DNA of 30,380 nucleotides from an uncultured Bacilli bacterium (GTDB lineage Bacteria; Bacillota_I; Bacilli_A; RF39; UBA660), in contig CAKPCA010000016.1 in assembly GCA_934141145.1 (NCBI GenBank), forward strand, positions 1 to 30,380, read 5' to 3'. Position 1 is the stretch's first letter. Each line of letters begins with the position of its first letter. The position numbers were made by a program, and so were the translations under genes. Of this stretch, positions 13,184-22,689 are shown one piece after another. A model generated the notes under the pieces. The model ran no database searches. It saw only the letters and a list, made by a program, of their open reading frames with translations, and was not told the origin of the DNA.

Positions 13184-14947
13184 ATGATTAAGTTACTTAA
13201 AAATTTTTCTAAAAAAGATTGGTTTTTAATATTTATAAGTTTTGCTTTAATAGTAGTTCAAGTTTGGCTTGAACTTAAAATGCCGGATTATATGTCAGAA
13301 ATAACTAAACTTGTTCAAACTGAAAATGTTAAAATGAGTGATATATTGACTCAAGGTGGATATATGCTTATTTGTGCATTTGGTAGTTTAGTTTCCGCAA
13401 TTATAGTAGGATATTTTGTTTCTAATATAGCCGCAACTTTTTCTATGAAAGTTAGAAAAAGATTATTTGATAAAGTAGAAGATTTATCAATGGGAGAAGT
13501 AAAAAAATTTCAAACAAGTAGTTTAATAACAAGAACTACTAATGATATTACTCAAATTCAAATGTTAATTGCAATGGGACTTCAATTATTAATAAAAGCA
13601 CCCATAACAGCAATCTGGGCAATAACAAAAATATTAAATAAAAATATTGAATGGAGTTTAATTACTTTAGTATGTGTAATTGTATTATTTGTAACAATAG
13701 GTGTATTAATGATTATAGTAATGCCTAGATTTAAATTAGTACAAAATTTAATAGATAAGTTAAATGGAGTTACAAGAGAAAACTTAACAGGTATTAGAGT
13801 AGTAAGAGCATTTAATGCAGAAAAATATCAAGAAGAAAAATTTGAAAAAGTAAATAATGATTTAACTAATATGCAATTATTTAATCAAAAAGCATTTTCT
13901 ATAATGCAACCGGTTATGTATTTAGTTATGTATTTCTTAACTCTTTCAATATACTTTGTAGGAGCAAAATTAATAAGTGAATCTTTAATGGCTGATAAAA
14001 TTGGATTATTTGGTGATATGGTTGTATTTAGTAGTTATGCTATGCAAGTTATTATGTCATTCTTAATGCTTGCAATGATATTTATGATGCTTCCAAGAGC
14101 AGAAGTATCCGCAAAGCGTATTAACGAAGTATTAGATACAGATATATCTATAAAAAATGGTACTAAAAAAGAAGAAAAAGAAAAAGGTACTGTAGAATTT
14201 AAAAATGTATCATTTAAATATCCAGATGCAGATGAATATTTACTTGAAAATATATCATTTAAGGCAAAAAAAGGTGAAACAGTCGCATTTATAGGATCAA
14301 CAGGATCTGGTAAATCTACTCTTATTAATTTAATACCAAGATTTTATGATGCAACTAAGGGTACAGTTTTAGTTGATGGAGTAAACGTAAAAGAATATGA
14401 TTTAAATTATCTATATAACAAATTAGGATATGTTTCACAAAAAGCAGTAATGTTTAATGGAACTGTATCATCTAATATTGAATATGGAGATAATGGTAAA
14501 AAAATAACAAAAGGAGAAATAAAAAATGCTATAAAAATAGCACAAGCAGAAGAATTTGTATCAAAAATGGAAAATACATATGATGCTCATATAGCACAAG
14601 GTGGTACAAATGTATCAGGTGGTCAAAAACAGAGATTATCAATTGCAAGAGCAATCGCAAGAAATCCTGAAATATATATATTTGATGATTCATTTTCTGC
14701 ACTTGACTATAAAACAGATTCTATTCTTAGAAAAGAATTAAAAAAATATACAAAAGATGCAACAATATTAATAGTTGCGCAAAGAATAGGTACAATTATG
14801 AATGCAGATAAAATAATTGTATTAGATGAAGGAAAATGTGCTGGAATTGGTACACACAAAGAATTACTAGAAAGTTGTGAAGTATATAAAGAAATTGCAC
14901 TATCTCAATTATCAAAGGAGGAACTTATGAATGAAGGAAGAAAATAA
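13184..14947 (+). CDS. Heterodimeric ABC exporter, subunit with degenerate ATP site
   Basis: The 587-aa half-transporter has six TM segments in residues 10-310, then an ATPase domain. Walker A is GSTGSGKST (371-379) and the signature VSGGQ (477-481) is canonical. The Walker B acidic pair is FDDS, so the catalytic Glu is Asp (D502), and the switch His is Gln (VAQRI, Q533). That combination is the non-catalytic site of heterodimeric multidrug or peptide exporters (BmrC, TM287/288, LmrC type). Its partner gene overlaps by 17 nt and supplies the matching residues. Substrate unknown; drugs, lipids or the peptide made at 9819 are possible. SD GGGAG precedes the start. Confidence 0.92.
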   Translation: MIKLLKNFSKKDWFLIFISFALIVVQVWLELKMPDYMSEITKLVQTENVKMSDILTQGGYMLICAFGSLVSAIIVGYFVSNIAATFSMKVRKRLFDKVEDLSMGEVKKFQTSSLITRTTNDITQIQMLIAMGLQLLIKAPITAIWAITKILNKNIEWSLITLVCVIVLFVTIGVLMIIVMPRFKLVQNLIDKLNGVTRENLTGIRVVRAFNAEKYQEEKFEKVNNDLTNMQLFNQKAFSIMQPVMYLVMYFLTLSIYFVGAKLISESLMADKIGLFGDMVVFSSYAMQVIMSFLMLAMIFMMLPRAEVSAKRINEVLDTDISIKNGTKKEEKEKGTVEFKNVSFKYPDADEYLLENISFKAKKGETVAFIGSTGSGKSTLINLIPRFYDATKGTVLVDGVNVKEYDLNYLYNKLGYVSQKAVMFNGTVSSNIEYGDNGKKITKGEIKNAIKIAQAEEFVSKMENTYDAHIAQGGTNVSGGQKQRLSIARAIARNPEIYIFDDSFSALDYKTDSILRKELKKYTKDATILIVAQRIGTIMNADKIIVLDEGKCAGIGTHKELLESCEVYKEIALSQLSKEELMNEGRK

Positions 14948-17255
14948 TAACACAACACCAAGAAGAGAAAAAGGTCATGGTCCAAGTTTTGAAAAACCTA
15001 AGAATTTTAAACAAGCAATTTCTAGATTATTTAAAAGCTTAAATAGTTTTAAAGTATTTATATTCTTTTCTTTAGTTCTTGCAATGGCAGGTGCTATACT
15101 TTCTTTAGTTTCGCCAAATAAATTATCAGATTTAACTGATGAAATACAAAAAGGAATTGTATTAAATACAAAGAATTTTAAGATTCTTACTAAAGATATA
15201 ACAGATGAATTATCTAGTGATGAATTTAAGAATAAAATGAATGATATATTAAGTATTAAAATGGACCAAAATACTATATTAAAAATAAATAGTAATAAAA
15301 ATATATCAGATGAAGATAAACTAATATTTATGGACTTTCTAAACAGTATAAAAGAAAATCCGAATAATACATATGAAAATATAAGTAAGTTACCAGATAG
15401 TATACTTAATGAGTTATTAGAAGAAACAACATATAATAATGTTGTAATAAGCGTTCAAGATAAGAAAAAAATATTAAAAAATGATATTAAAGGTGTTAGT
15501 GCTTTTACAAGTAAAGTATTACTTAGTGATAGTAAGATAGGTAATAGTACTATAACAAGTTCTGATAAAGTTAAATTTTTAAGTATTATGGGTAATACTA
15601 AAAAAGATATTGATGCTAGTACTTTATATAAGAAAATAGATAATATGCCAGAATCTATTAAAAAAGTATTAGAACCACAAATGAATATGGAAAAAATTAA
15701 AAGTATAGCATTACTATTAGTTATAATATATATTCTTAGTGCACTTTTCACATTTATTGAATCAATACTTATGACAGATGTTTCTAATAAATTTGCAAAA
15801 AAATTAAGAAGTAATATATCAGTTAAAATAAATAAATTACCACTTAGATATTTTGATAATAATTTATCTGGTGACATACTTTCTAGAGTAACAAATGATG
15901 TTGATACTATAGCACAAAGTATGAACCAATCTTTATCATCTTTAGTAAGTGCAATAACATTATTTATAGGTTCAATAATAATGATGTTTTATACAAATTA
16001 TATTATGGCTATAACGGCTATTGTATCTAGTTTATTTGGATTTATATTTATGGCTAAAATATTATCAAAGTCACAAAAATACTTTACTGCAAGACAAGTA
16101 GAACTTGGTAAATTAAATGGTCATATAGAGGAAATTTATTCAGGTCTTAATGTAGTAAAAGCATATAATGGAAAGAAAGAATCAGATGAAAAATTTGATA
16201 AATTAAATAAAAGTGTTTATGAATGCAATAGAAAAAGTCAATTTTTATCTGGACTTATGATGCCAATGATGGGATTTATAGGAAATTTTGGATATGTTGC
16301 AGTATGTATAGTAGGTGCACTTTTAGTATCAAAAGATATGATTACATTTGGTGTAATAGTCGCATTTATTATGTATGTAAGATTATTTACAAATCCACTT
16401 TCTCAAATTGCACAAGGATTAACTTCTCTTCAGTCAACAGCAGCGGCATCTGAAAGAGTATTTGAATTTTTAGATGAACAAGAAATGGTAGAAGAAAATC
16501 CAAAGTTTGCATTAAAGAAAGAAGAAGTAAAAGGTCATATAGAATTTAAAAATGTTAAATTTGGATATAATAAAGATAAAACTATAATTAAAGATTTTAC
16601 TGCGGATATAAAGCCATCATCTAAAATAGCAATAGTAGGTCCAACTGGCGCAGGTAAAACAACTATTGTAAATTTATTAATGAAATTTTATGAAATAAAT
16701 TCAGGAGATATAAAAATAGATGGAGTTTCAATAAAAGATTTATCTAGAGAAAATATTCATAGTTTATTTACTATGGTACTTCAAGATACTTGGTTATTTA
16801 ATGGAACCGTTTTTGAAAATATCGCTTATAATAATGAAAATGTAACAAAAGAAGATGTAATAAAAGCTTGTAAGGAAGTTGGAGTTCATCACTTTATAAA
16901 GACACTACCTGATGGATATGATTCTAAGATTTCAGATAGTGAAAGTGTATCATCAGGTCAAAGACAACTTTTAACAATTGCAAGAGGTATGATAGAAGAT
17001 GCACCTTTATTAATACTAGATGAAGCAACAAGTAATGTAGATACAAGAACTGAAGAATTAGTTCAAAAAGCAATGGATAAATTAAGTGAAGGTAAAACAT
17101 CATTTATAATCGCACATAGATTATCTACTATAAAAAATGCGGATTTAATATTAGTTATGAAAGATGGAAATATAATTGAACAAGGATCTCATAATGAATT
17201 AATGAAGAAAAAAGGTTTTTATGCAGATTTATATAATTCGCAGTTTGAATTATAA
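14931..17255 (+). CDS. Heterodimeric ABC exporter, catalytic subunit with large extracellular insert
   Basis: This 774-aa half-transporter supplies the active Walker B (LLILDEATSNVD, with Glu) and switch His (IIAHRLSTI), while its signature is weakened to VSSGQ. Paired with the previous subunit this yields one good and one degenerate ATP site, as in known heterodimers. Walker A is GPTGAGKTT. It is about 190 residues longer than usual because of a hydrophilic Asn/Lys/Asp-rich insert at about 62-255 between TM1 (41-60) and TM2 (257-281), which should lie outside the membrane. The amino terminus (about 1-30) is a charged, Pro-containing tail. It overlaps the upstream gene by 17 nt and ends at a bidirectional terminator. 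Confidence 0.92.
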   Translation: MKEENNNTTPRREKGHGPSFEKPKNFKQAISRLFKSLNSFKVFIFFSLVLAMAGAILSLVSPNKLSDLTDEIQKGIVLNTKNFKILTKDITDELSSDEFKNKMNDILSIKMDQNTILKINSNKNISDEDKLIFMDFLNSIKENPNNTYENISKLPDSILNELLEETTYNNVVISVQDKKKILKNDIKGVSAFTSKVLLSDSKIGNSTITSSDKVKFLSIMGNTKKDIDASTLYKKIDNMPESIKKVLEPQMNMEKIKSIALLLVIIYILSALFTFIESILMTDVSNKFAKKLRSNISVKINKLPLRYFDNNLSGDILSRVTNDVDTIAQSMNQSLSSLVSAITLFIGSIIMMFYTNYIMAITAIVSSLFGFIFMAKILSKSQKYFTARQVELGKLNGHIEEIYSGLNVVKAYNGKKESDEKFDKLNKSVYECNRKSQFLSGLMMPMMGFIGNFGYVAVCIVGALLVSKDMITFGVIVAFIMYVRLFTNPLSQIAQGLTSLQSTAAASERVFEFLDEQEMVEENPKFALKKEEVKGHIEFKNVKFGYNKDKTIIKDFTADIKPSSKIAIVGPTGAGKTTIVNLLMKFYEINSGDIKIDGVSIKDLSRENIHSLFTMVLQDTWLFNGTVFENIAYNNENVTKEDVIKACKEVGVHHFIKTLPDGYDSKISDSESVSSGQRQLLTIARGMIEDAPLLILDEATSNVDTRTEELVQKAMDKLSEGKTSFIIAHRLSTIKNADLILVMKDGNIIEQGSHNELMKKKGFYADLYNSQFEL

Positions 17256-17280
17256 AAAGCATCCATTTAGGATGCTTTTA
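17254..17280 (+). terminator. Bidirectional terminator between convergent genes
   Basis: AAAAGCATCC / GGATGCTTTT with a 5-nt loop; T or A runs on both sides serve the ABC exporter (+) and the RNHCP gene (-). It overlaps both gene ends. Confidence 0.88.
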
Positions 17281-17580
17281 TTCTGCTTTAGAAAGTTCAA
17301 TAATTAAATCAAAATTATCATCTTTTGCCATAATATTTTTATGTATTTTACCACATTTTTCACACTTATATATAATTTTGTAAGTATCTTTAAACTTCTC
17401 TATTGAAATAGGTTTAAGAAGACCTTTGCATGTATTTTGTCTATCACCTGGAAAAATATCTAAATGTTTAGAGTAAAGACAATAGTTACAATGATCTCTT
17501 GCAGTATAACCAAGAGGTTTAATTTTATTTTTACAATTTTCACATATAAATTCTTCATCAATCATATTAAATTTTTTCAT
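17278..17580 (-). CDS. RNHCP-domain zinc-binding protein
   Basis: This 100-aa protein is the only gene on the minus strand. It carries the RNHCP pattern: FICENCKNKI, then ARDHCNYCLYSKHLDIFPGDRQNTCKG (family form RNHCPxCLxSxHVDxxPGDR) and a last CEKCGKIHKN. Six or more Cys in CxxC pairs plus His suggest one or two zinc sites. RNHCP proteins have no established function. The usual RNHCP quartet is RDHCN here, with Cys retained. SD AGGTG lies upstream of the start at 17580 (minus strand), with TATTAT as a possible -10 box. Confidence 0.85.
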   Translation of the reverse strand: MKKFNMIDEEFICENCKNKIKPLGYTARDHCNYCLYSKHLDIFPGDRQNTCKGLLKPISIEKFKDTYKIIYKCEKCGKIHKNIMAKDDNFDLIIELSKAE

Positions 17581-17640
17581 AAGTAATCACCTAAATAATA
17601 ATACCACAAAAAATAAAATTTTACTAAATTATATTTTACA

Positions 17641-17649
17641 TGTTATAAT
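17641..17649 (+). promoter_or_regulatory. Extended -10 promoter element of the hydrolase gene
   Basis: TGTTATAAT, a TGn-extended -10 box, lies 21 nt before the ATG with a poor -35 box. It is divergent from the RNHCP gene. Confidence 0.55.
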
Positions 17650-17670
17650 GATTTAAAGTAGGAGGATGTT

Positions 17671-18591
17671 ATGGAGAAAAAAGAATTAACTATAATGTCA
17701 AAATGTGATGGATTACCATTATCAGTAACTATAGTTGAACCTAGTATGAAAATAAAAGGTGTAGTACAAATAGCACATGGTATGGCAGAGCATAAAGAAA
17801 GATATTATCCTTTTATGGATTACTTAGCATACAATGGTTATGTTGCGGTTATTCATGACCATAGAGGACATGGAAAAAGTATAAAAAGTGAAGAAGACTT
17901 AGGATATTTTTATGATGAAAAGGCAGAATATCTTGTTAGTGATTTGTATGAAGTTACAAAATATATTAAAAAGAAATACAAGAAAGAAAAATTAACACTA
18001 TTTGGTCATAGTATGGGATCATTAATAGTAAGAAAATATGTAAAAACTCATGATGATGAAATAGATAAATTAGTAGTATGTGGTTCACCAAGTAAAAGAG
18101 CATTTATGGATATACCTATACTAATAACAAAAATTATTAAAAAATTTAAAGGTGACAGATATAGAAGTGAATTCCTTCAAAAATTAGTATTTGGTAAATA
18201 TAATGAAAAAATAAAAGAACCTATATCTGAAAATAGTTGGATATGTCAAAATGAAGAAACTGTTAAGGAATATGACAATGATGAACTATGTGGATTTACA
18301 TTTACAACTAATGGATTTTTAAACTTATTTACTCTAATGAAAGAAGTATATTCAAAAAAAGGATGGCAACTAAAAAATAAAGAATTAAAAATATATTTTG
18401 TCGCAGGTTCTAAAGATCCAGTAATTATAAGCAAAGAAAAATGGTATAAAAGTATAGGATTTATGTATTCATTAGGATATAAGAATATAATATATAAATT
18501 ATTTTATAGACTAAGACACGAAATATTAAATGAAGAAGAAAATTTAGTTATATTTACTGATATATTAAGATTTATAGATGATAAAAAATAG
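17671..18591 (+). CDS. Alpha/beta hydrolase, monoacylglycerol lipase-like
   Basis: This 306-aa cytosolic serine hydrolase of the Hydrolase_4 (lysophospholipase/monoacylglycerol lipase) group has the oxyanion segment IAHGMAEH (34-41), HDHRGHGKS (62-70), nucleophile elbow GHSMGS (Ser 114), acid GSKDPV (Asp 249) and base RHEILNE (His 283). The triad is complete. Likely substrates are lysophospholipids or monoglycerides. SD GGAGGA is close by. A hairpin terminator overlaps the stop codon. It has its own promoter, so no operon partner is indicated. Confidence 0.9.
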   Translation: MEKKELTIMSKCDGLPLSVTIVEPSMKIKGVVQIAHGMAEHKERYYPFMDYLAYNGYVAVIHDHRGHGKSIKSEEDLGYFYDEKAEYLVSDLYEVTKYIKKKYKKEKLTLFGHSMGSLIVRKYVKTHDDEIDKLVVCGSPSKRAFMDIPILITKIIKKFKGDRYRSEFLQKLVFGKYNEKIKEPISENSWICQNEETVKEYDNDELCGFTFTTNGFLNLFTLMKEVYSKKGWQLKNKELKIYFVAGSKDPVIISKEKWYKSIGFMYSLGYKNIIYKLFYRLRHEILNEEENLVIFTDILRFIDDKK

Positions 18592-18608
18592 TTGTTTAAC
18601 TATTTTTT
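18583..18608 (+). terminator. Terminator overlapping the hydrolase stop
   Basis: AAAATAGTT / AACTATTTT stem with a 4-nt loop and T run; the stop codon is inside the 5' arm. Confidence 0.82.
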
Positions 18609-18672
18609 TACTATTTCTTAACAAATTTCTCCCATAATTTAAATTTATAATGTAAGTGAAAGGAGAAATTCT

Positions 18673-20397
18673 ATGAATAGAAAATTAAAAAATATTATCA
18701 TGAGTATAATATTAGTTGTTATGATAATAGTAATGGCATTTACTGTAATTAATTTAAAAAATGATAATAGTATGCCAAATATGGAAAATAATAATCAAAA
18801 TGAAAGTATGAATAATAATGGTGAGCCGCCTAAGATACCTACTAATAATGAAAATAGTAGCGAAGGAGATGTAAAAGAACCACCTACTAATAATGGTAAT
18901 ATGAATGAAGGAGGTACTCCTCCTGATATGCCAAATAACATGAATCAAAAAGGTAACACATCAATTAAAAATTATGTAGTAATAGGTATTGAAGCATTTA
19001 TAATATCTAGTATACTTATTTACTTATTAATGTCTAAATTTAATAAAAAAACATTTAAGGAAACATTTAAAAATAGTGATAAAGTAATTATGTATATCTT
19101 ATTTATAATAATAATTTCCATAACTATTACGTACTTAGATAATAAGTTAATAAGTACAAATGATAATAATATTCAAAATAATAATCAAATGAATAATAAC
19201 CAAAACATAACATATTCTTCAGAAAAAGAAATTACTAGTGATGAAAACATAGATAGTGGTACATATAGTTCAGAAAAAAAAGATACTAATGCAATTCTTG
19301 TAAGTAATGCAAAATCTACTATTTCAAATGTTACTGTAAATAAAACTGGTGATTCATCTTCAGGAGATAGTACTAGTTTTTATGGTAATAACTCTGCAAT
19401 AATTGCAAAAGATGGATCTACTTTAACTATAAAAGATGCAGTAATTAATACAGATGCTACAGGAGCAAATGGTGTATTTAGTTATGGTGGTACAGCTTCT
19501 ACAACTTCTTCTAATGGTGACGGAACAATTGTTAATATAAGTGATTCAAAAATTACTACTACAAAAGATAATTCTGGTGGAATAATGACAACAGGTGGTG
19601 GAAGCATGAATGCTACTAATTTAACTATAAATACAAGTGGCACATCATCCGCTGCAATTAGATCAGATAGAGGTGGTGGAGTAGTTAATGTAAATAAGGG
19701 TACCTATAAAACAACAGGTGTAGGTTCACCAAGTGTTTATTCAACCGCAGATATAAGTGTAAGTAATGCAAAACTAATTTCAGAAGCATCAGAAGGTATA
19801 GTTATTGAAGGAAAAAATAAAGTAAGTTTAGATAATGTTACATTAACAGATAATAATACCAAATTAAATGGTAAATCAACAACATATAAAAATATATTTT
19901 TATATCAATCTATGAGTGGAGATGCAGATAATGGTACTTCAGAATTTATAGCTAAAAATAGTACAATAACTACTAATAATGGAGATACATTTTATGTAAC
20001 TAATACAAGTGCAAGTATTACTTTAGAAAATAATACTATAGTTAATAATGACAGTGATGGTAATTTTTTAAGAGCGCAAAAAGACTCTTGGGGAAATACT
20101 AATTCAAATGGTGGAAATGTAGTATTAAAAATGACTAATCAATCTGTAAAAGGTAATATAGTAATAGATTCTATTTCAACACTTGATATGACAATAAGTG
20201 ATAATAGTAAATATGAAGGCGCAATAAATGCTAAAAATGAGGCAAAAAGTATTAAGTTAAAACTAGATAAAACATCTAAAATAACATTAACTGGCGATAG
20301 TTATATAACTAGTTTAGATAATGAAGATACAACTAATAGTAATATTGATTTTAACGGATATAAATTATATGTAAATGGTGTTGAAATTAATAAATAG
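18673..20397 (+). CDS. Membrane-anchored surface protein with right-handed beta-helix domain
   Basis: The 574-aa protein has three predicted TM segments (about 8-27, 102-121 and 137-155). Between the first two lies a low-complexity Asn/Gly/Pro/Glu segment with repeated NNGEPP, EPPTNNG and GGTPPDMP units. Residues 185-574 form a long Ser/Thr/Asn/Gly-rich repeat region with stacked short strands and turns (SNVTVNKT, LTIKDAVINT, VNISDSKITT, ATNLTINTSG, LENNTIVNN), typical of a parallel beta-helix of the pectate-lyase/adhesin kind. No catalytic site is apparent. Cys is absent from the repeats. A polysaccharide-binding or adhesive surface role is inferred. SD AAAGGAG and a TATAAT box (18646) precede it. 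Confidence 0.75.
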   Translation: MNRKLKNIIMSIILVVMIIVMAFTVINLKNDNSMPNMENNNQNESMNNNGEPPKIPTNNENSSEGDVKEPPTNNGNMNEGGTPPDMPNNMNQKGNTSIKNYVVIGIEAFIISSILIYLLMSKFNKKTFKETFKNSDKVIMYILFIIIISITITYLDNKLISTNDNNIQNNNQMNNNQNITYSSEKEITSDENIDSGTYSSEKKDTNAILVSNAKSTISNVTVNKTGDSSSGDSTSFYGNNSAIIAKDGSTLTIKDAVINTDATGANGVFSYGGTASTTSSNGDGTIVNISDSKITTTKDNSGGIMTTGGGSMNATNLTINTSGTSSAAIRSDRGGGVVNVNKGTYKTTGVGSPSVYSTADISVSNAKLISEASEGIVIEGKNKVSLDNVTLTDNNTKLNGKSTTYKNIFLYQSMSGDADNGTSEFIAKNSTITTNNGDTFYVTNTSASITLENNTIVNNDSDGNFLRAQKDSWGNTNSNGGNVVLKMTNQSVKGNIVIDSISTLDMTISDNSKYEGAINAKNEAKSIKLKLDKTSKITLTGDSYITSLDNEDTTNSNIDFNGYKLYVNGVEINK

Positions 20398-20403
20398 ATT
20401 AAG

Positions 20404-20429
20404 AAAGCAAAAATGATTTTGCTTTTTTT
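20404..20429 (+). terminator. Terminator after the beta-helix gene
   Basis: AAGCAAAA / TTTTGCTT stem with ATGA loop and seven Ts. Confidence 0.85.
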
Positions 20430-20437
20430 CATCTTCG

Positions 20438-20446
20438 TGATAAAAT
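20438..20446 (+). promoter_or_regulatory. Extended -10 promoter element of the PHP gene
   Basis: TGATAAAAT begins 9 nt after the upstream terminator T run and 33 nt before the ATG at 20471; no clear -35 box. Confidence 0.45.
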
Positions 20447-20470
20447 ATAAAACTTAAAGAAGGGATATAA

Positions 20471-21397
20471 ATGGAAAAAATAGATTTACATATGCATTCA
20501 TTATATTCTGATGGAGTATATGATGTAAGTACTTTACTAAAAATGGCAGAAGAAAAAGGTTTATCAGTTATATCTATTACAGATCATGATAACTGCAAAG
20601 CCCATATAGAATTAATGGATGAAAATGTTAGAAATAATTTTAGTGGTGATATAAAAGTAGGTATGGAAATAACTACATCTTTTCATGGTCAAAAAATAGA
20701 ATTACTTGCTTATGATTTTGATAATGTAGAAAAGGTTAATGAGCTTTTCATAAACAAAAGAGAAAGCGTAGACTGGAAACAAATTAGAATAGAATGTGCT
20801 AGAAATACTTTAAAAACATTTGATGAGTTAAATATAAAATATCCTAGTAAATATAGGAAAAATTTAAAAATTCCAAGATTTGAATCAAAATTATATGATG
20901 ATATATTGTTGTTTAATAATAAAGAAGAATTAAAGAAAAAATTAGGTGTATTATATTCTGAAACAGGGAAGGAATTTTTTAGAAAATGTGTATGCGCTCC
21001 AAGCAATATATTTTCAGGTAATTTTTACAAATATGACCCAAGTATAGATGAAGTTATTAATATTATTCATGAAAATGGAGGAATATTATTTTTGGCTCAT
21101 CCTTATGTTTATAAACTTGAAAACACAGAAGAATTTTTAGATAAATTATATGATGAATATAAGAAAATAGATGGTATTGAATGTTATTACTATGATTTTA
21201 CTAAGGAGCAAATTGATTATATAAAATCTTTTGCAAAAAAAAGAAATTTGTTAGTATCTGGAGGTAGTGATTTTCATGGTAATCCAGAAAGAAAAAATGA
21301 AATTGGAGTATGCATAAATAATAATGGATATATACCAAAAGAATTATTAGATACATGGCAAAAAGATAGACCTAAATCAAAAATATTAATAAAATAA
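20471..21397 (+). CDS. PHP-domain phosphoesterase (TrpH/RNase AM-like)
   Basis: This 308-aa metal-dependent phosphoesterase has motif I DLHMHSLYSDG (5-15), motif II TDHD (37-40), the inserted helical region common in TrpH/YciV proteins (about 85-185), FLAHPYVY (His 210) and GGSDFHG (Asp 267, His 269). The E. coli member trims RNA 5' ends or hydrolyses nucleoside 3',5'-bisphosphates; the length here (about 300) fits. The product is soluble. SD is GAAGGG. It is probably transcribed alone, since the next gene has its own -10 box. Confidence 0.87.
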   Translation: MEKIDLHMHSLYSDGVYDVSTLLKMAEEKGLSVISITDHDNCKAHIELMDENVRNNFSGDIKVGMEITTSFHGQKIELLAYDFDNVEKVNELFINKRESVDWKQIRIECARNTLKTFDELNIKYPSKYRKNLKIPRFESKLYDDILLFNNKEELKKKLGVLYSETGKEFFRKCVCAPSNIFSGNFYKYDPSIDEVINIIHENGGILFLAHPYVYKLENTEEFLDKLYDEYKKIDGIECYYYDFTKEQIDYIKSFAKKRNLLVSGGSDFHGNPERKNEIGVCINNNGYIPKELLDTWQKDRPKSKILIK

Positions 21398-21438
21398 AAA
21401 TTGTTTTATGTAATATTCTTTAAAAAAATAAACATAAA

Positions 21439-21447
21439 TGATATAAT
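21439..21447 (+). promoter_or_regulatory. Extended -10 element that fixes the GH25 start
   Basis: TGATATAAT, 26 nt upstream of ATG 21473. Transcription from here starts after 21401, ruling out the longer in-frame ATG. Confidence 0.6.
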
Positions 21448-21472
21448 CTTAAGTAAGATATGTGAGGTTAAT

Positions 21473-22675
21473 ATGAAAAAGAAAATACTGACTATTACTT
21501 GTATAATTTTAGGGGTAATAACACTTGGAATTATATCATTTAAATTATATTCCTATTTAAGAATTAAATATGCAAAAATAGAAGTTACTCTGGTAGATGA
21601 TATGACTTTAGAGTTTAATGATAAGAAAAAAGTATCAGATTATATAAAAAGTATAAATGGAAAAATAATTGATGATTATATTATAGATTCAAGTACTCTT
21701 GGAGAAAAAAATATAGATTTTGAATTTATAAATGATGATAATATTAAAGTAAAATATTCATATGATATTTCTGTAGTAGATACTGTTTCACCTGTTATAT
21801 GGTTAAATGATAGTTATTATGTTACAAAAGGAAGCAAAGATACACTTTTAGAAGATATATTATGTGGGGATAATTATGATAATAAACCCAAATGTGAAAT
21901 AATTGGTGAATATGATTTAAATACTATAAATAATTATCCATTAACATTTAAAGCAACAGATAGTAGTAATAATGTTACTACAAAAGACTTTGTACTAAAA
22001 GTATATGAACCAAAAAAGAGTAGTACATCTTCTTCAAAAGTAAATTATACAATGTTTAATGATATAAAAGAAAAATATAAGAAAGAAGATACTAAAATAG
22101 GAATTGATGTGTCTTTGTGGCAAGGTGATATTGACTTTAAAAAGTTAAAAGATTCAGGAGTAGAATTTGTATTTATAAGAGTAGGTTACATGAAAGGTAC
22201 TAAAGGGGAAAGAGTACTAGATAGTAAGTTTAAACAAAATATAGAAAATGCAAATAAATATGATATTCCAGTAGGTATATATTATTACTCTTATGCATCA
22301 AATAAAGAAGAAGCAAAAGAAGATGCAAAATGGGTATTAAAACAAATAAGAAATTATGATGTATCTTTACCTATCGCATTTGATTGGGAAGATTTTGCAG
22401 ATTATAATTCATATAACTTAAGTTTTTATAATTTAACATCTATGGCAGATGAATTTATTAAAGAAGTAAACAAAAAAGGATATAAAGGACTTCTTTATGG
22501 TAGTAAAAATTATTTAGAAAAAATATGGCTTTCTAATAATCATGATACATGGCTTGCGCATTATGCAAGTAGTACTAATTATCAAGGAAAATATAGTTAT
22601 TGGCAAATTACAGATACTGGTAAAGTAGATGGTATAAATGGTACTGTAGATATTGATATATATTATAAAAAATAA
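21473..22675 (+). CDS. Membrane-anchored GH25 muramidase with Ig-like domain
   Basis: This 400-aa wall hydrolase cuts the glycan chain of peptidoglycan. MKKKILTITC opens a signal anchor (TM about 5-24). Residues 30-185 form Ig-like repeats of the DUF5011/HYR kind (VVDTVSPVIWLNDSYYVTKGS; YPLTFKATDSSNNVTT). The C-terminal GH25 domain (about 208-400) has IGIDVSLWQGDIDF (catalytic Asp 212), FVFIRVGYMKG, GIYYYSYASNKEEAKEDA and the catalytic pair DWE (304-306), so it should be active. Start: an in-frame ATG at 21401 is rejected because it has no SD and lies upstream of the -10 box at 21442. ATG 21473 has GTGAGG and begins a proper membrane anchor. It forms an operon with the YcxB-like gene 14 nt downstream. 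Confidence 0.9.
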   Translation: MKKKILTITCIILGVITLGIISFKLYSYLRIKYAKIEVTLVDDMTLEFNDKKKVSDYIKSINGKIIDDYIIDSSTLGEKNIDFEFINDDNIKVKYSYDISVVDTVSPVIWLNDSYYVTKGSKDTLLEDILCGDNYDNKPKCEIIGEYDLNTINNYPLTFKATDSSNNVTTKDFVLKVYEPKKSSTSSSKVNYTMFNDIKEKYKKEDTKIGIDVSLWQGDIDFKKLKDSGVEFVFIRVGYMKGTKGERVLDSKFKQNIENANKYDIPVGIYYYSYASNKEEAKEDAKWVLKQIRNYDVSLPIAFDWEDFADYNSYNLSFYNLTSMADEFIKEVNKKGYKGLLYGSKNYLEKIWLSNNHDTWLAHYASSTNYQGKYSYWQITDTGKVDGINGTVDIDIYYKK

Positions 22676-22689
22676 AGTGAGGTAATAAA

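Noticed and set aside
15455..15877. 140-aa minus-strand open frame inside the ABC exporter gene
   Set aside because: It lies opposite the external insert of subunit 2, has no SD or recognisable domain, and matches the pattern of antisense shadows in AT-rich coding DNA.
18781..18948. Asn/Pro-rich repeats as a DNA repeat or CRISPR-like array
   Set aside because: The units are irregular and vary in length at DNA level; they are protein-level low complexity inside the beta-helix gene.
21401..21472. Longer GH25 start at ATG 21401
   Set aside because: No SD, and the likely -10 box at 21442 lies downstream of it; ATG 21473 has an SD and a proper signal anchor.
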